From: Candidatus Obscuribacterales bacterium
GTDB taxonomy: Bacteria; Cyanobacteriota; Vampirovibrionia; Obscuribacterales; Obscuribacteraceae
Length of the DNA: 64,000 nucleotides
NCBI GenBank assembly: GCA_019744775.1
Contig: JAIETZ010000011.1
Coordinates: 62,001 to 126,000 of the forward strand
Direction of reading: 5' to 3'
Part shown: piece by piece, positions 16,295 through 25,181 of the stretch
Numbering within the stretch: the stretch's first letter is position 1
Layout of the letters: every line of letters begins with the position of its first letter
Program-made: the position numbers and the translations under genes
The notes under the pieces: generated by a model
Databases searched by the model: none
Seen by the model: only the letters and a program-made list of their open reading frames with translations
Told to the model about the DNA's origin: nothing

Positions 16295-16323
16295 ATCCTA
16301 CATGGCATATGCCCTTTAGTCAA
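16295..16323 (-). promoter_or_regulatory. Sigma70-type promoter for the aroF-tyrA leader
   Basis: On the minus strand TTGACT (16323-16318), a 17-nt spacer and TAGGAT (16300-16295) match the housekeeping promoter consensus. Initiation would fall near 16288, about 33 nt before leader peptide 1. Confidence 0.7.
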
Positions 16324-16400
16324 GCAGAAATAACGCTCCAGCAATTAACGAACCTTGCAAACGTTAGGACCTGTGTTAACATTGCCGTATCAACAGCGTT

Positions 16401-16431
16401 TTGAGCGCTTTCCCCAATATCTAGTTATATA
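16401..16431 (+). promoter_or_regulatory. Probable promoter of the trp leader
   Basis: TTGAGC (16401-16406) and TATATA (16426-16431) or TTATAT (16425-16430) are separated by 18-19 nt. They lie about 57 nt before the trpL start. The match is reasonable but not ideal, and another start point is possible. Confidence 0.45.
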
Positions 16432-16487
16432 GATATAGACTTTAGGAAGCGGCATTAGTTCCAATTCAGAAAACGACAAAAGCAAAT

Positions 16488-16532
16488 ATGACACGTAATG
16501 TAACAAACAAAAATTGGTGGCTCTGGTCATAA
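16488..16532 (+). CDS. trpL: Tryptophan leader peptide
   Basis: A 14-codon ORF, ATG 16488 to TAA 16530-16532, encoding MTRNVTNKNWWLWS. Three of the last five residues are Trp. It is followed by a pause-type pairing (GCTC 16520-16523 with GAGC 16538-16541), an antiterminator pairing and an intrinsic terminator, the full layout of ribosome-mediated attenuation ahead of trpE. Confidence 0.92.
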   Translation: MTRNVTNKNWWLWS

Positions 16533-16572
16533 AACCTGAGCAGCCTTTGTCGTCCATACATATAAGTATTTA

Positions 16573-16613
16573 GAACCGCAGGCTTGCTCTTATATCCTGC
16601 GGTTCTTTCTTTT
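16573..16613 (+). terminator. trp attenuator
   Basis: GAACCGCAGG (16573-16582) pairs with CCTGCGGTTC (16596-16605), followed by TTTCTTTT. The competing antiterminator is GAGCAGCC (16538-16545) with GGCTTGCTC (16581-16589), 8 bp with one bulged T. The terminator stem shares its ACCGCAG core with terminator 1 of the divergent aroF leader, suggesting a common origin by duplication. Confidence 0.92.
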
Positions 16614-16634
16614 ATCATGATTAAAGGCAAACAA

Positions 16635-18071
16635 ATGACTCAAGCAGCAAACCAATTAAAAACAGCAACCATCATCTCGATATTGGCAGATGTTGAAACG
16701 CCTGTCTCCGCTTTTCACAAATTAAGTGCCGATGTTGATACGGCTTTTCTATTTGAAAGCAGTGAATCCGATACGCGGCTAGCTCGCTTTTCGATAATGG
16801 GCGTTGATCCAATTAAGACAATATGTCTGAAAAACGGTAACGCCACAATTAAGAACAACGCCTCTGTTGAAGAAAAGAAATTCACTGATCCATTGAAACT
16901 GCTGAAAGATCAACTAGTGGAATTTCAATCCTCTATCGCACCGAGCAAACCACTTTCGGATTTGCCTTTCGCCGGCGGACTGGTCGGTTATCTAGGTTAT
17001 GCAATTACAAAATACTTTGAAGGCATTCCACAGCAGTCAGAAGATCCTTTCAACGTGCCGGAAGGATTTTATGGGCTATATGACTCTGTAGTAATCTTTG
17101 ATCACCTCTTGCGCATGATTCATATTATTTCCTATCGCGGAAGTGATCACGCTGAATCTCTTCAGAAGAAACTCTTATCGGCAAGGCATTTGACACCACT
17201 GAAGACAACCGGCAGCTTAACCGAAGAAGAATTATTCAAGAATGTTAGTGGACCATTTACAAAAGATACTTTCATGTCCGCTGTTAAAGACGCCAAAGAA
17301 TTCATCGTCCAGGGTGAGGTATTCCAGATTGTTGTCTCACACCGATTCAGTCAACCGGTTAGAAGCGATGCCCTGACCATCTATAGAATTCTGCAAGCAA
17401 TAAATCCTTCTCCCTATGGCTACTTCTTAAAGTGTCCCGGTTTTGAATATGTGGGTTCTTCACCGGAGACTTTTGTTAGAGCGAAAAACGGCGATGCTCT
17501 TCTGCGTGCCCTTGCCGGTACTCGTCCCCGTGGCGCAACCGAACAAGAAGATATCGAACTTGCCGATGAGTTGCAGAGAGACGAAAAAGAATTGGCCGAG
17601 CATAGAATGCTAGTCGACCTAGGACGAAATGACTTAGGACGCATTTGTCAGGTCGGTACCGTAAAAGTCGGTGAGATTGCCCAGATAACTCGATACTCCC
17701 ATGTGATGCATCTGGCGACCGATGTCTCAGGAAAGTTGAAGCCGGAGAAAGATGGATTTGATTTAGTCCGCTCATGTTTTCCTCGCGGCACGGTATCTGG
17801 CGCTCCCAAAATTCGCGCGATGCAACTACTTTCGACACTGGAACCGGAACAACGAGGAATCTACTCTGGCACCGTTGGCTACTTCGATTGCTTCGGTAAT
17901 ACCGATGGCGCAATAGCTATTAGATCGGCAGTAATCAAAGACGGCTATGCACATGTGAATGCCGGAGCCGGCATTGTTTATGATTCAGACCCTCTTGCTG
18001 AATTCAACGAAACACGCAATAAAGCCAAAAGCGTTTTGACGGCAATCAAATTAGCTGAGAGGTTGCAGTAA
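16635..18071 (+). CDS. trpE: Anthranilate synthase component I
   Basis: Converts chorismate and ammonia (from TrpG) to anthranilate. The C-terminal chorismate-binding half is complete: LAGTRPRGATEQED, HRMLVDLGRNDLGRICQVGTV, SCFPRGTVSGAPKIRAM and VNAGAGIVYDSDP. The N-terminal half has the tryptophan-feedback region near residues 30-50 (LFESSESDTRLARFSIMG). The start at 16635 has AAAGG 7 nt upstream; farther starts would lie inside the attenuator terminator. About 478 residues, usual for the family. It is the first structural gene of the trp operon and overlaps trpG by 1 nt. Confidence 0.96.
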   Translation: MTQAANQLKTATIISILADVETPVSAFHKLSADVDTAFLFESSESDTRLARFSIMGVDPIKTICLKNGNATIKNNASVEEKKFTDPLKLLKDQLVEFQSSIAPSKPLSDLPFAGGLVGYLGYAITKYFEGIPQQSEDPFNVPEGFYGLYDSVVIFDHLLRMIHIISYRGSDHAESLQKKLLSARHLTPLKTTGSLTEEELFKNVSGPFTKDTFMSAVKDAKEFIVQGEVFQIVVSHRFSQPVRSDALTIYRILQAINPSPYGYFLKCPGFEYVGSSPETFVRAKNGDALLRALAGTRPRGATEQEDIELADELQRDEKELAEHRMLVDLGRNDLGRICQVGTVKVGEIAQITRYSHVMHLATDVSGKLKPEKDGFDLVRSCFPRGTVSGAPKIRAMQLLSTLEPEQRGIYSGTVGYFDCFGNTDGAIAIRSAVIKDGYAHVNAGAGIVYDSDPLAEFNETRNKAKSVLTAIKLAERLQ

Positions 18072-18661
18072 TGTCTATTCTATTAATCGACAACTACGAT
18101 TCATTTACGTACAACCTTTATCAAATGGTTCAGGAACTAACAGATGAACACGTCGAAGTGGTACGCAACGATGCCATTACTTTCGATGAGATCGTAAAGA
18201 AAAAGCCTTCTAGAATAATTCTTTCACCCGGACCGGGACATCCGGCGCATGATGCTGATTTCGGTGTCTGCAAGGATGTAATTCGCCAACATGCCAAATT
18301 AAACATACCAATTCTTGGAGTCTGTCTTGGACATCAAGGCATGGTGCAGCACCTTGGCGGCAAAGTCGGTCAAGCCAAGAAAATTGTCCACGGCAAAACA
18401 AGCACGATTGAAATTACAAAAGAATCGAAATTGTTCAAGGGTCTCGGAGGCAATTTCGAAGCTATGCGCTACCACTCTTTGGTTGCCGAAGATAACGAAT
18501 TTCCCAAAATGTTGGAGATTACCGCCCGCACTTCAGACGATGGCGAAATAATGGCACTGCAACACAAAGAATACCCACTTTACGGTGTGCAATTCCACCC
18601 GGAATCTATTGGTACACCTGCCGGTCAGACCATATTAAGGAATTTCGTGGAAATATGCTGA
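18071..18661 (+). CDS. trpG: Anthranilate synthase component II (glutamine amidotransferase)
   Basis: A class I glutamine amidotransferase of 196 residues. Visible are LLIDNYDSFTYNL at the N-terminus, LSPGPGHP, the nucleophile Cys in GVCLGHQGM (about residue 83), and the His-Glu pair in GVQFHPESIGTPAG. It supplies ammonia to TrpE. It overlaps trpE by 1 nt (TAATG) and trpD by 7 nt, indicating tight translational coupling. There is no fusion to trpD. Confidence 0.95.
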   Translation: MSILLIDNYDSFTYNLYQMVQELTDEHVEVVRNDAITFDEIVKKKPSRIILSPGPGHPAHDADFGVCKDVIRQHAKLNIPILGVCLGHQGMVQHLGGKVGQAKKIVHGKTSTIEITKESKLFKGLGGNFEAMRYHSLVAEDNEFPKMLEITARTSDDGEIMALQHKEYPLYGVQFHPESIGTPAGQTILRNFVEIC

Positions 18662-19641
18662 CACCTGAATACATAGGCAAAATAATCAATCTTGAGTTAC
18701 CCGAAGAGGAACTCAAGGAAAATCTCATTGCCTTAACTCCTGAAAAACTTGATGTAGACACTGTTCATAATTTCATTGAAACAATACGCGCCACCTGTAT
18801 TGAAGGTATTCAACAGATTGACGGCAATAGTTTTATCGACTGCTCAGGCACAGGTGGCAGTGGCATTTCGCGTTACAACACATCCACGGCTGTTGCTTTT
18901 GTGCTTTCCACTGCCGGTCTGACAGTCACAAAATTCGGCAATCACGCCGTTAGCAGCTCAAGTGGCAGCTTCGACATATTGGAAGCACTGGGCTTTTCAT
19001 CCAACATACCGATAGCAGAAATCGGTAATCTGATTGAAGAAACGAACTTGATCTTTCTCTTCGCTCCACAAGCTTACCCTTCTCTTGCCAAGCTTGCGCC
19101 CTTACGCAAGAAGCTTGGTATCAAGACGATATTCAATTACATCGGACCACTCCTAAATCCCTTCAAACCTAACTACAGACTAATGGGCATCTCCGACTCA
19201 ACGATGCAACATATCGTGTCTGAATATCTGTCTAAACATGTTCAACCTAAAAAAGCTCTCGTCGTAAGGGCCGAGAATAATCTAGATGAGTTATGCCACT
19301 ATTCTCCAATCACTTTAATGGAAGTTGTAGGTGGCGCAAAGACCGAAACCACTTATGACGCTTCAACACTAAGTAATAAAAAAGAAGCTGACAGCAGCGA
19401 AGCATTAAAACCGGAAGAAGGGGCCAAAGCCCTTGTAAAACTATTTGAAGGCTCAGACAAATCTTCTGACTATTACGAGCTTGTTTGCTTAAATGCAGGT
19501 GCGGGTCTATATGCCGCTGAACGTGCCGGCTCCATAGAAGAAGGACGCCTACAAGCACAAGAATTATTGTCCAATGGTTTGGTTATGAAAAAGCTCGATC
19601 AACTAAGGAGGGCATATGCCAGAATCAACTGTACTTGCTGA
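18655..19641 (+). CDS. trpD: Anthranilate phosphoribosyltransferase
   Basis: Transfers phosphoribosyl from PRPP to anthranilate. The PRPP-binding signature is present as CSGTGGSGISRYNTSTAVAF near residues 61-80, followed by KFGNHAVSSSSGSFDILEALG, the usual anthranilate site. About 328 residues. It overlaps trpG by 7 nt and trpC by 26 nt, with the trpC ribosome binding site inside its last codons. The C-terminal residues (ARINCTC) look unusual and may reflect that overlap. Confidence 0.94.
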   Translation: MLTPEYIGKIINLELPEEELKENLIALTPEKLDVDTVHNFIETIRATCIEGIQQIDGNSFIDCSGTGGSGISRYNTSTAVAFVLSTAGLTVTKFGNHAVSSSSGSFDILEALGFSSNIPIAEIGNLIEETNLIFLFAPQAYPSLAKLAPLRKKLGIKTIFNYIGPLLNPFKPNYRLMGISDSTMQHIVSEYLSKHVQPKKALVVRAENNLDELCHYSPITLMEVVGGAKTETTYDASTLSNKKEADSSEALKPEEGAKALVKLFEGSDKSSDYYELVCLNAGAGLYAAERAGSIEEGRLQAQELLSNGLVMKKLDQLRRAYARINCTC

Positions 19642-20389
19642 AATAATTGCCCACAAACGCGAAGAAATTGAAGTGCGCAAGACCGCCACAAGTCTTGCCG
19701 AACTGGAAAACTCTATTGAACCTGGAACCGGTGATTTTCTAAAAAGTCTCACTGGCGGTGGCTTGCGTCTAATTGCTGAAATCAAGCCTGCCTCTCCATC
19801 TGCTGGAGTTCTCAAAAAGGAACCGGATATAAAGCCAATTCTTGATGCCTACAACAAATACGCAGCAGCTATTTCGGTACTCACGGATATGCGTTACTTC
19901 GGCGGCAGCTTGACTTTATTGAAAGATGTTGTTCATTACACGCGCTTGCCGGTGCTCTGCAAGGACTTCATTATTGACGTCTTTCAAATATACGAAGCAC
20001 GACTGAAGGGTGCCGAGGCAATTCTTCTTATCGTGAAAGCGCTAGAAGACAATAGACTTGCCGCCTTGCACAGCGTAGCTCTTGAACTGGGGATGACTCC
20101 TGTCGTTGAAATTCAAAACGAGGAAGAATTAAAACGTGCACTTGATATAACACCTCAAGTACTGCTGATTAATAATCGAAATCTGGACAATCTAAAAATT
20201 GATCTCTCAACAACAGAAAGGTTAGCACCGCTAATACCTGATTATGCAATAGCGGTATCTGCCTCCGGAATTGAAAGCAGGCAGGATATCGACCGTCTTT
20301 CTCCTTACTGTTCGCGCTTTCTTATTGGCAGCGCCTTGATGAAAGCTAAGGATCTAGAAGCCAAGCTCAAGGAGCTGAGTGGACGATGA
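19616..20389 (+). CDS. trpC: Indole-3-glycerol-phosphate synthase
   Basis: A single-domain TIM-barrel enzyme of 257 residues, not fused to trpF. Motifs: IAEIKPASPSAGVL (phosphate/substrate loop), CKDFIIDVFQIYEARLKGAEAILLI, VVEIQNEEEL, LLINNRNLDN and SASGIESRQDI with IGSALMKA at the C-terminus. It closes the indole ring from CdRP. GGAGG lies 4-5 nt upstream of the ATG. It overlaps trpF by 4 nt (ATGA). Confidence 0.95.
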   Translation: MPESTVLAEIIAHKREEIEVRKTATSLAELENSIEPGTGDFLKSLTGGGLRLIAEIKPASPSAGVLKKEPDIKPILDAYNKYAAAISVLTDMRYFGGSLTLLKDVVHYTRLPVLCKDFIIDVFQIYEARLKGAEAILLIVKALEDNRLAALHSVALELGMTPVVEIQNEEELKRALDITPQVLLINNRNLDNLKIDLSTTERLAPLIPDYAIAVSASGIESRQDIDRLSPYCSRFLIGSALMKAKDLEAKLKELSGR

Positions 20390-21021
20390 GTAAGGTAAAG
20401 ATTTGCGGTATCACCAATATTGAAGATGCACGTTGCGCAGTTGAAGCAGGCGCCGATTTTATTGGTTTGATATTTGTCAAAGAAAGTCCGCGCGCAATTT
20501 CGTTTGACGCCGCCAAAGAAATAGTTCACGAGTTGGATGATCGAGTTTCAATAGTTGGTGTGTTCAAGGACAATTCTCCTACAGAAGTGGATCTCACCGT
20601 CTCTGCTCTAGGTCTGTCACTAGTGCAGTATCACGGCAGCGAAAGCCCTGAGTGCTGCGCATTTACTGACGAAGAAGTGATCAAAGCCTTTGAATTGACA
20701 GATAGCTTAACAGCAGAATCCATCGGTAAATATATTGGTTTTACTGATTACATTTTGTTGGACAGAGCAAAAAACAATGCGGATGACATTCAGCGGCTTT
20801 TAGCTACGGCAACCAGAGTGACCAAAAACCACAAAGAGTTGCCGCCATTATTTTTCGCCGGTGGACTGACACCGGATAACGTCAAAGAGGTCCTCATCAC
20901 CCTGCGGCCCTTCGCGGTGGATGTTGCCTCTGGTGTTGAAAGTTCACCAGGCAAAAAAGATCACGACAAAGTAAAACGTTTTTGTCAAACAGTCAGGGAG
21001 AATAGCTTATGCAGTCACTAG
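20386..21021 (+). CDS. trpF: Phosphoribosylanthranilate isomerase
   Basis: TIM-barrel isomerase that opens phosphoribosylanthranilate to CdRP. The N-terminal [26 protein letters not shown] contains the catalytic Cys; LLDRA near residue 125 holds the Asp, and [11 protein letters not shown] with [16 protein letters not shown] closes the phosphate site. 211 residues. It overlaps trpC by 4 nt and trpB by 13 nt. Confidence 0.95.
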   Translation: MSKVKICGITNIEDARCAVEAGADFIGLIFVKESPRAISFDAAKEIVHELDDRVSIVGVFKDNSPTEVDLTVSALGLSLVQYHGSESPECCAFTDEEVIKAFELTDSLTAESIGKYIGFTDYILLDRAKNNADDIQRLLATATRVTKNHKELPPLFFAGGLTPDNVKEVLITLRPFAVDVASGVESSPGKKDHDKVKRFCQTVRENSLCSH

Positions 21022-22184
21022 GTAAGTTTGGCAAATTCGGCGGTGTTTATGCACCAGAACCGTTAATGCCTGCTCTCGAAGAGCTGGAAGAAGCATTCCT
21101 GCGCTTATCCAACGATAAGAAATTCAATGATGAGCTCAAGGATTTGTTGGTAAATTATGCCGGACGTCCAACACCGCTTTATCTAGCAACCAACTTATCT
21201 AAACAGTGGGGCGCCAATATTTATCTAAAACGCGAAGACTTAGTTCATGGCGGTGCTCACAAAACCAACAACGCACTAGGACAAGCCTTGCTTGCCAAAT
21301 ACATGGGCAAGACGCGCATCATAGCCGAAACTGGCGCCGGACAACACGGCGTAGCTGCCGCCATGTCCGGCGCACTTATGGGAATTCCTACGGAAATCTA
21401 CATGGGCGAAGTGGACATTGAGCGACAGATGCCAAATGTTTTGCGAATGAAATTAATGGGTGCAAAAGTTCATTCAGTAAAAACCGGTGGGCGCACACTA
21501 AAAGATGCAATAAACGAAGCGTTGCGAGATTGGATTTCCAATTTGCGAGATACACATTACATGCTGGGCACAGCAGCCGGACCGCATCCATTTCCCACAC
21601 TTGTAAAATTCTTCCAGAGAATAATCGGTGATGAAGCGCGCGCGCAAATTCTAGAACGCAGCAAGACACTGCCTGATTATGTGCTTGCCTGTGTTGGCGG
21701 CGGCTCAAATGCCATTGGCATATTCGCTGCCTTTCTGGACGACAAAGAAGTAAAACTCATTGGCGTAGAACCAGCCGGCAAAGGACTGAATACGCACGAA
21801 CATGGTGCCGTTTTAGCAAAAGGAGAAGTCGGCTGCTTACACGGCATGATGAGCATGTTGTTGCAAGACAAAGATGGGCAAGTGCAAGAGACTTACAGTA
21901 TGGCTGCCGGTCTTGACTATCCTTCTGTTGGCCCCGAGCATGCCTATTTGCAAGAAATCGGCCGAGCGCAATATGAATCGGCAACTGATGCGCAAGCACT
22001 TAGTGCTTTCAACGAGTTATCCAAACTGGAAGGAATAATTCCAGCCCTGGAAAGTTCTCACGCTCTGGCCTATGCCAAAGAGTTAGCAGCCGGCGCAGGT
22101 AAAGGCAAAAACATCCTCGTCAACCTTTCAGGACGCGGCGATAAAGATTTAGAACAGGTGCTTAAGGAGATGCCTAATGCCTGA
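21009..22184 (+). CDS. trpB: Tryptophan synthase beta chain
   Basis: PLP enzyme that joins indole and serine. The PLP-lysine motif is in [18 protein letters not shown]; other signatures are [18 protein letters not shown] for the phosphate site ([14 protein letters not shown]) and [13 protein letters not shown]. 391 residues, standard for TrpB1. It is followed with an 8-nt overlap by trpA, so the two subunits should be made in equal amount. Confidence 0.96.
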   Translation: MQSLGKFGKFGGVYAPEPLMPALEELEEAFLRLSNDKKFNDELKDLLVNYAGRPTPLYLATNLSKQWGANIYLKREDLVHGGAHKTNNALGQALLAKYMGKTRIIAETGAGQHGVAAAMSGALMGIPTEIYMGEVDIERQMPNVLRMKLMGAKVHSVKTGGRTLKDAINEALRDWISNLRDTHYMLGTAAGPHPFPTLVKFFQRIIGDEARAQILERSKTLPDYVLACVGGGSNAIGIFAAFLDDKEVKLIGVEPAGKGLNTHEHGAVLAKGEVGCLHGMMSMLLQDKDGQVQETYSMAAGLDYPSVGPEHAYLQEIGRAQYESATDAQALSAFNELSKLEGIIPALESSHALAYAKELAAGAGKGKNILVNLSGRGDKDLEQVLKEMPNA

Positions 22185-22986
22185 GACATTAACACATCGG
22201 TACGACGAGTCCTTTGCTCACTTGCAAACGAACAACAAAAAGGCATTTATCCCTTTTACGATGCTTGGCTGGCCAAATAGAGACACCTGCCTCGAGACCA
22301 TCAAAACCATGATTCAATCAGGCGCCAGTGCCCTTGAGCTGGGCATAGCCTTTTCCGATCCAATTGCCGACGGCCCGACCATTCAACAAGCAGCCGTTGA
22401 AACAATTGCCTCGAATTTCAGCGTAAACGACGCGTTGAATTTAATTGCAGAAGTGAGAACTTTTGAAAAGATGATTCCAATTGGATTGCTTGTGTATTAC
22501 AACATGGTTCTTAAATATGGCACGGAAGCCTTTTACGCTAAAGCAAAAGAAGTAGGGGTAGACGGCATTCTAATCGTCGACCTGCCACCGGAAGAATCGG
22601 AGCAACCAGCCAATCTTGCTCGGCAAAACGGATTGGCACAGATATTTATAGTCTCGCCTTTAACGACGCCAAAACGGCTGGAGTTGATTTTAGGACAAGC
22701 CAGCGGCTTCCTATATGTCGTATCTCGCTTGGGTATTACGGGAACTCATGAAGACTTTGATCAGCGCTTACAGGACCTTATAAGCACCGTTAAGAAGTCA
22801 ACGAAACTCCCTCTACTTGTTGGCTTCGGCATCTCCTCACCAGAGCACGCAAAGCGTATGATTGCACTCGGTGCCGATGGAGTTATTACCGGCTCCAAAG
22901 TAATCGACCTTGTTAAATCAGGTGGTCAAGATACTTTGTCCAAGTACCTTGTTTCAATGGTTCAAGCTAGCTCAAGCGAAGCTTGA
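22177..22986 (+). CDS. trpA: Tryptophan synthase alpha chain
   Basis: Cleaves indole-3-glycerol phosphate to indole, which is channelled to TrpB. Catalytic Glu lies in [24 protein letters not shown]; Asp is in [27 protein letters not shown] and [14 protein letters not shown] complete the barrel. 269 residues. It is the last trp gene; its 3' end overlaps the convergent TadE-like gene by 20 bp and no separate terminator is seen between them. Confidence 0.95.
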   Translation: MPETLTHRYDESFAHLQTNNKKAFIPFTMLGWPNRDTCLETIKTMIQSGASALELGIAFSDPIADGPTIQQAAVETIASNFSVNDALNLIAEVRTFEKMIPIGLLVYYNMVLKYGTEAFYAKAKEVGVDGILIVDLPPEESEQPANLARQNGLAQIFIVSPLTTPKRLELILGQASGFLYVVSRLGITGTHEDFDQRLQDLISTVKKSTKLPLLVGFGISSPEHAKRMIALGADGVITGSKVIDLVKSGGQDTLSKYLVSMVQASSSEA

Positions 22987-23422
22987 ATTTGACAATGGGG
23001 AAGCAATAGATGCAAGTAGCGTTCATAAAGCCGTTAGACGTTGGCGCCAAACCCAACAACATAATAGGCGCTGGAATTCTCACACGCGTTGTCGTCTTAA
23101 CCTTGACGTATGGTGACACATCAGCTGGTGCTGTGCCGCCGAAATCCTCATAGACAAAGTCACCGGCAGACAACTCCGGTTGTTCAATCATAAATCCATC
23201 GGCGCGGTGCGCTTTCAAAGACGCTTTAGCAAGCTTGAGTGCACTCTCGTAATCACTGCCTTGTGCAGCAGAGCGAGCAGCATCACGGCACGCACGATCG
23301 TTGAAGTTGATGCCCCAGAGAAGCAAACTCATGTTGGCTGTTATCAAAGCAATCAAGACAATGAAAAATGAAGCCATAGGCAATTCAAACATCAGATGAC
23401 CTTTCTGCTTACGCCTTCTCAT
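22967..23422 (-). CDS. TadE-like pseudopilin
   Basis: A 151-residue protein with a short basic N-terminus and one hydrophobic segment (FELPMASFFIVLIALITANMSLLLW, about residues 12-36) followed by an extracytoplasmic domain, the TadE/TadF pseudopilin layout. It has two Cys pairs. It lies downstream of the VWA/TadG-like gene with a 4-nt overlap. These proteins are minor components of Flp/Tad pili; no Tad ATPase, secretin or peptidase is in the window, so the rest of the machine must be elsewhere. Confidence 0.65.
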   Translation of the reverse strand: MRRRKQKGHLMFELPMASFFIVLIALITANMSLLLWGINFNDRACRDAARSAAQGSDYESALKLAKASLKAHRADGFMIEQPELSAGDFVYEDFGGTAPADVSPYVKVKTTTRVRIPAPIMLLGLAPTSNGFMNATCIYCFPIVKFKLRLS

Positions 23423-25176
23423 TCTTCCACCCCTGTATCAATCAATTGAACCAACTGGCGAGCAATGTTTTCAAAAGTTGCACGCAACTTACTTGAATCC
23501 GTGACCAAATAGAATCTTGCACCATTACCCGAGATAGCAGCAATACCACCGGAACCTGGATCGTCATTAGTATCATTGAGAATTGCCGTCTCGTAAGGAA
23601 TGATTTCCTGATTCTGCGCCAATCCTAATGTAAAAACAGGAATACCGGCGTCATGTGCTTTTACAGCAGCTTGCCGCGCATTGGTAAACGGATCATTGCT
23701 TAGCGGTCCACCTTGTGTGGGCATGCCATCCGTAAACAACACAATTACCTGCTTGGACGTTGGTCTATTTTGTGCTTTCAAATGCTGAACAGCTGTGTTG
23801 ACTGCATCACCAATATTGGTTGATCCATAAGCTTCTACACTGCCGACTGCCGACATAACATTAGTGAAATTATTTTGATTGCGACTTAATTCCACTGTCG
23901 GTATGACTACTTCACATGTGCCGCCGGCATTGTATTTAGGGGAAACATTGAAGCCAGGCAGTTTTGTTGGTCCAGCCTCGTTAGAGAAGGAAACCACACC
24001 AAAGTGAGCATCCGTATTAATGTTCATGATGTTAAGGAAATACTGTGCTGCATATCTGCCATCCTCAATCGGTTGCTGCTGAGGCCTAGCACATTCCAGA
24101 TACTTTGCCTGATAGCCTGGTCTGGGAGTCAAATAAGGCAGCGACTGTTTTGCCTTACTAGATTGGAAAACAGCTTCGTTTTCTAAATTGCCGCGTGCTG
24201 CTTCCACAAGTGTTGCCACATCGGGGAAGTCATAACCGTCTTTGCTGAAACCTTGGAATTTCACATTGCCGTCCAAATTTACTACCACATCTGTAAATGT
24301 GAACGCACCACCAACACCACTTGCAGAAGGACCGGGATAGTTTCCTGGAGGCGATCCAGTATTTGTTGCGCCGCGCAAACCTTTGGCATCGGTACTCTCA
24401 CTGAAATTAAGCGGGTGGCTAGTTGTGTAATCAGCACATTCCAAATTTTGTGGTGACAAACCATTCAAAGCTGTTCCCGATGGCTGGGCTCCCACAATAG
24501 CAGCTATTGGTCCTTCAGCTGTAGGTCCAACTGGCGAACCATTTGTAGAAGTAATTGTATAAGCGATTTTGTTTGCACCAGGATCGAATTGACGTTTAAC
24601 AAAGGTAACTTTGGTTTGATCATCCATCGATGCCGAGACATCGAAACACAAAATCAAATCAAGCTGCGGAATTCCGCCTGACGAGTTGGCATGCACAACA
24701 ACTTTGTCTACGCCAAGAAATTTTGCAAAGACAGGCACAACTCCATAAGAACCGTAAACTCTGACGACTTTGCCTCTGGGATCACCGGCACTTACAGGCT
24801 GGTAATTGTTGTGCGGATCTAGGATTTCTATATTCACTACCGCTTCGTCCGGTCCTGGATTAGCGTTCTTGGCACCCTGAGTCGCATTACTCAAAAGCTT
24901 ACCCATCACGTAATTTTGTTGGAACGAATTCATCGCCAAGTTGATGGCATGCGTATGCGCGTCACTTGCATTGGCTATGTCCGAGCCCGCCAGAGTACAA
25001 ACGCTGGATAGAGCGGCTGCATCGCAGGCGCCCATCAGTTGCTCGCGGGCAATTTCTACTCGTCCTGCATCAAATGCGAACATCCCAAGAACACCCACCA
25101 CAAATAATGCAAGGAATGCTCCCAGCACTACCAATGATTGGCCGCGACAATTTCGTAGCTGTCTTTTTTTGTTCAT
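23419..25176 (-). CDS. TadG-like protein with von Willebrand factor A domain
   Basis: A TadG-type N-terminal anchor (RGQSLVVLGAFLALFVVGVL, residues 11-30) is followed by a VWA domain with the complete MIDAS metal site: DVSASMDD (Asp179, Ser181, Ser183), a Thr in YGSTNIGDAVNTA, and the Asp of VLFTDGMPTQGG. A long insert of about 180 residues separates strands near 190-370. It is exported, probably part of a Tad pilus or an adhesin presented by it. It overlaps the downstream TadE gene by 4 nt and sits 5 bp after the upstream pseudopilin gene. Confidence 0.8.
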   Translation of the reverse strand: MNKKRQLRNCRGQSLVVLGAFLALFVVGVLGMFAFDAGRVEIAREQLMGACDAAALSSVCTLAGSDIANASDAHTHAINLAMNSFQQNYVMGKLLSNATQGAKNANPGPDEAVVNIEILDPHNNYQPVSAGDPRGKVVRVYGSYGVVPVFAKFLGVDKVVVHANSSGGIPQLDLILCFDVSASMDDQTKVTFVKRQFDPGANKIAYTITSTNGSPVGPTAEGPIAAIVGAQPSGTALNGLSPQNLECADYTTSHPLNFSESTDAKGLRGATNTGSPPGNYPGPSASGVGGAFTFTDVVVNLDGNVKFQGFSKDGYDFPDVATLVEAARGNLENEAVFQSSKAKQSLPYLTPRPGYQAKYLECARPQQQPIEDGRYAAQYFLNIMNINTDAHFGVVSFSNEAGPTKLPGFNVSPKYNAGGTCEVVIPTVELSRNQNNFTNVMSAVGSVEAYGSTNIGDAVNTAVQHLKAQNRPTSKQVIVLFTDGMPTQGGPLSNDPFTNARQAAVKAHDAGIPVFTLGLAQNQEIIPYETAILNDTNDDPGSGGIAAISGNGARFYLVTDSSKLRATFENIARQLVQLIDTGVEE

Positions 25177-25181
25177 GGCTA

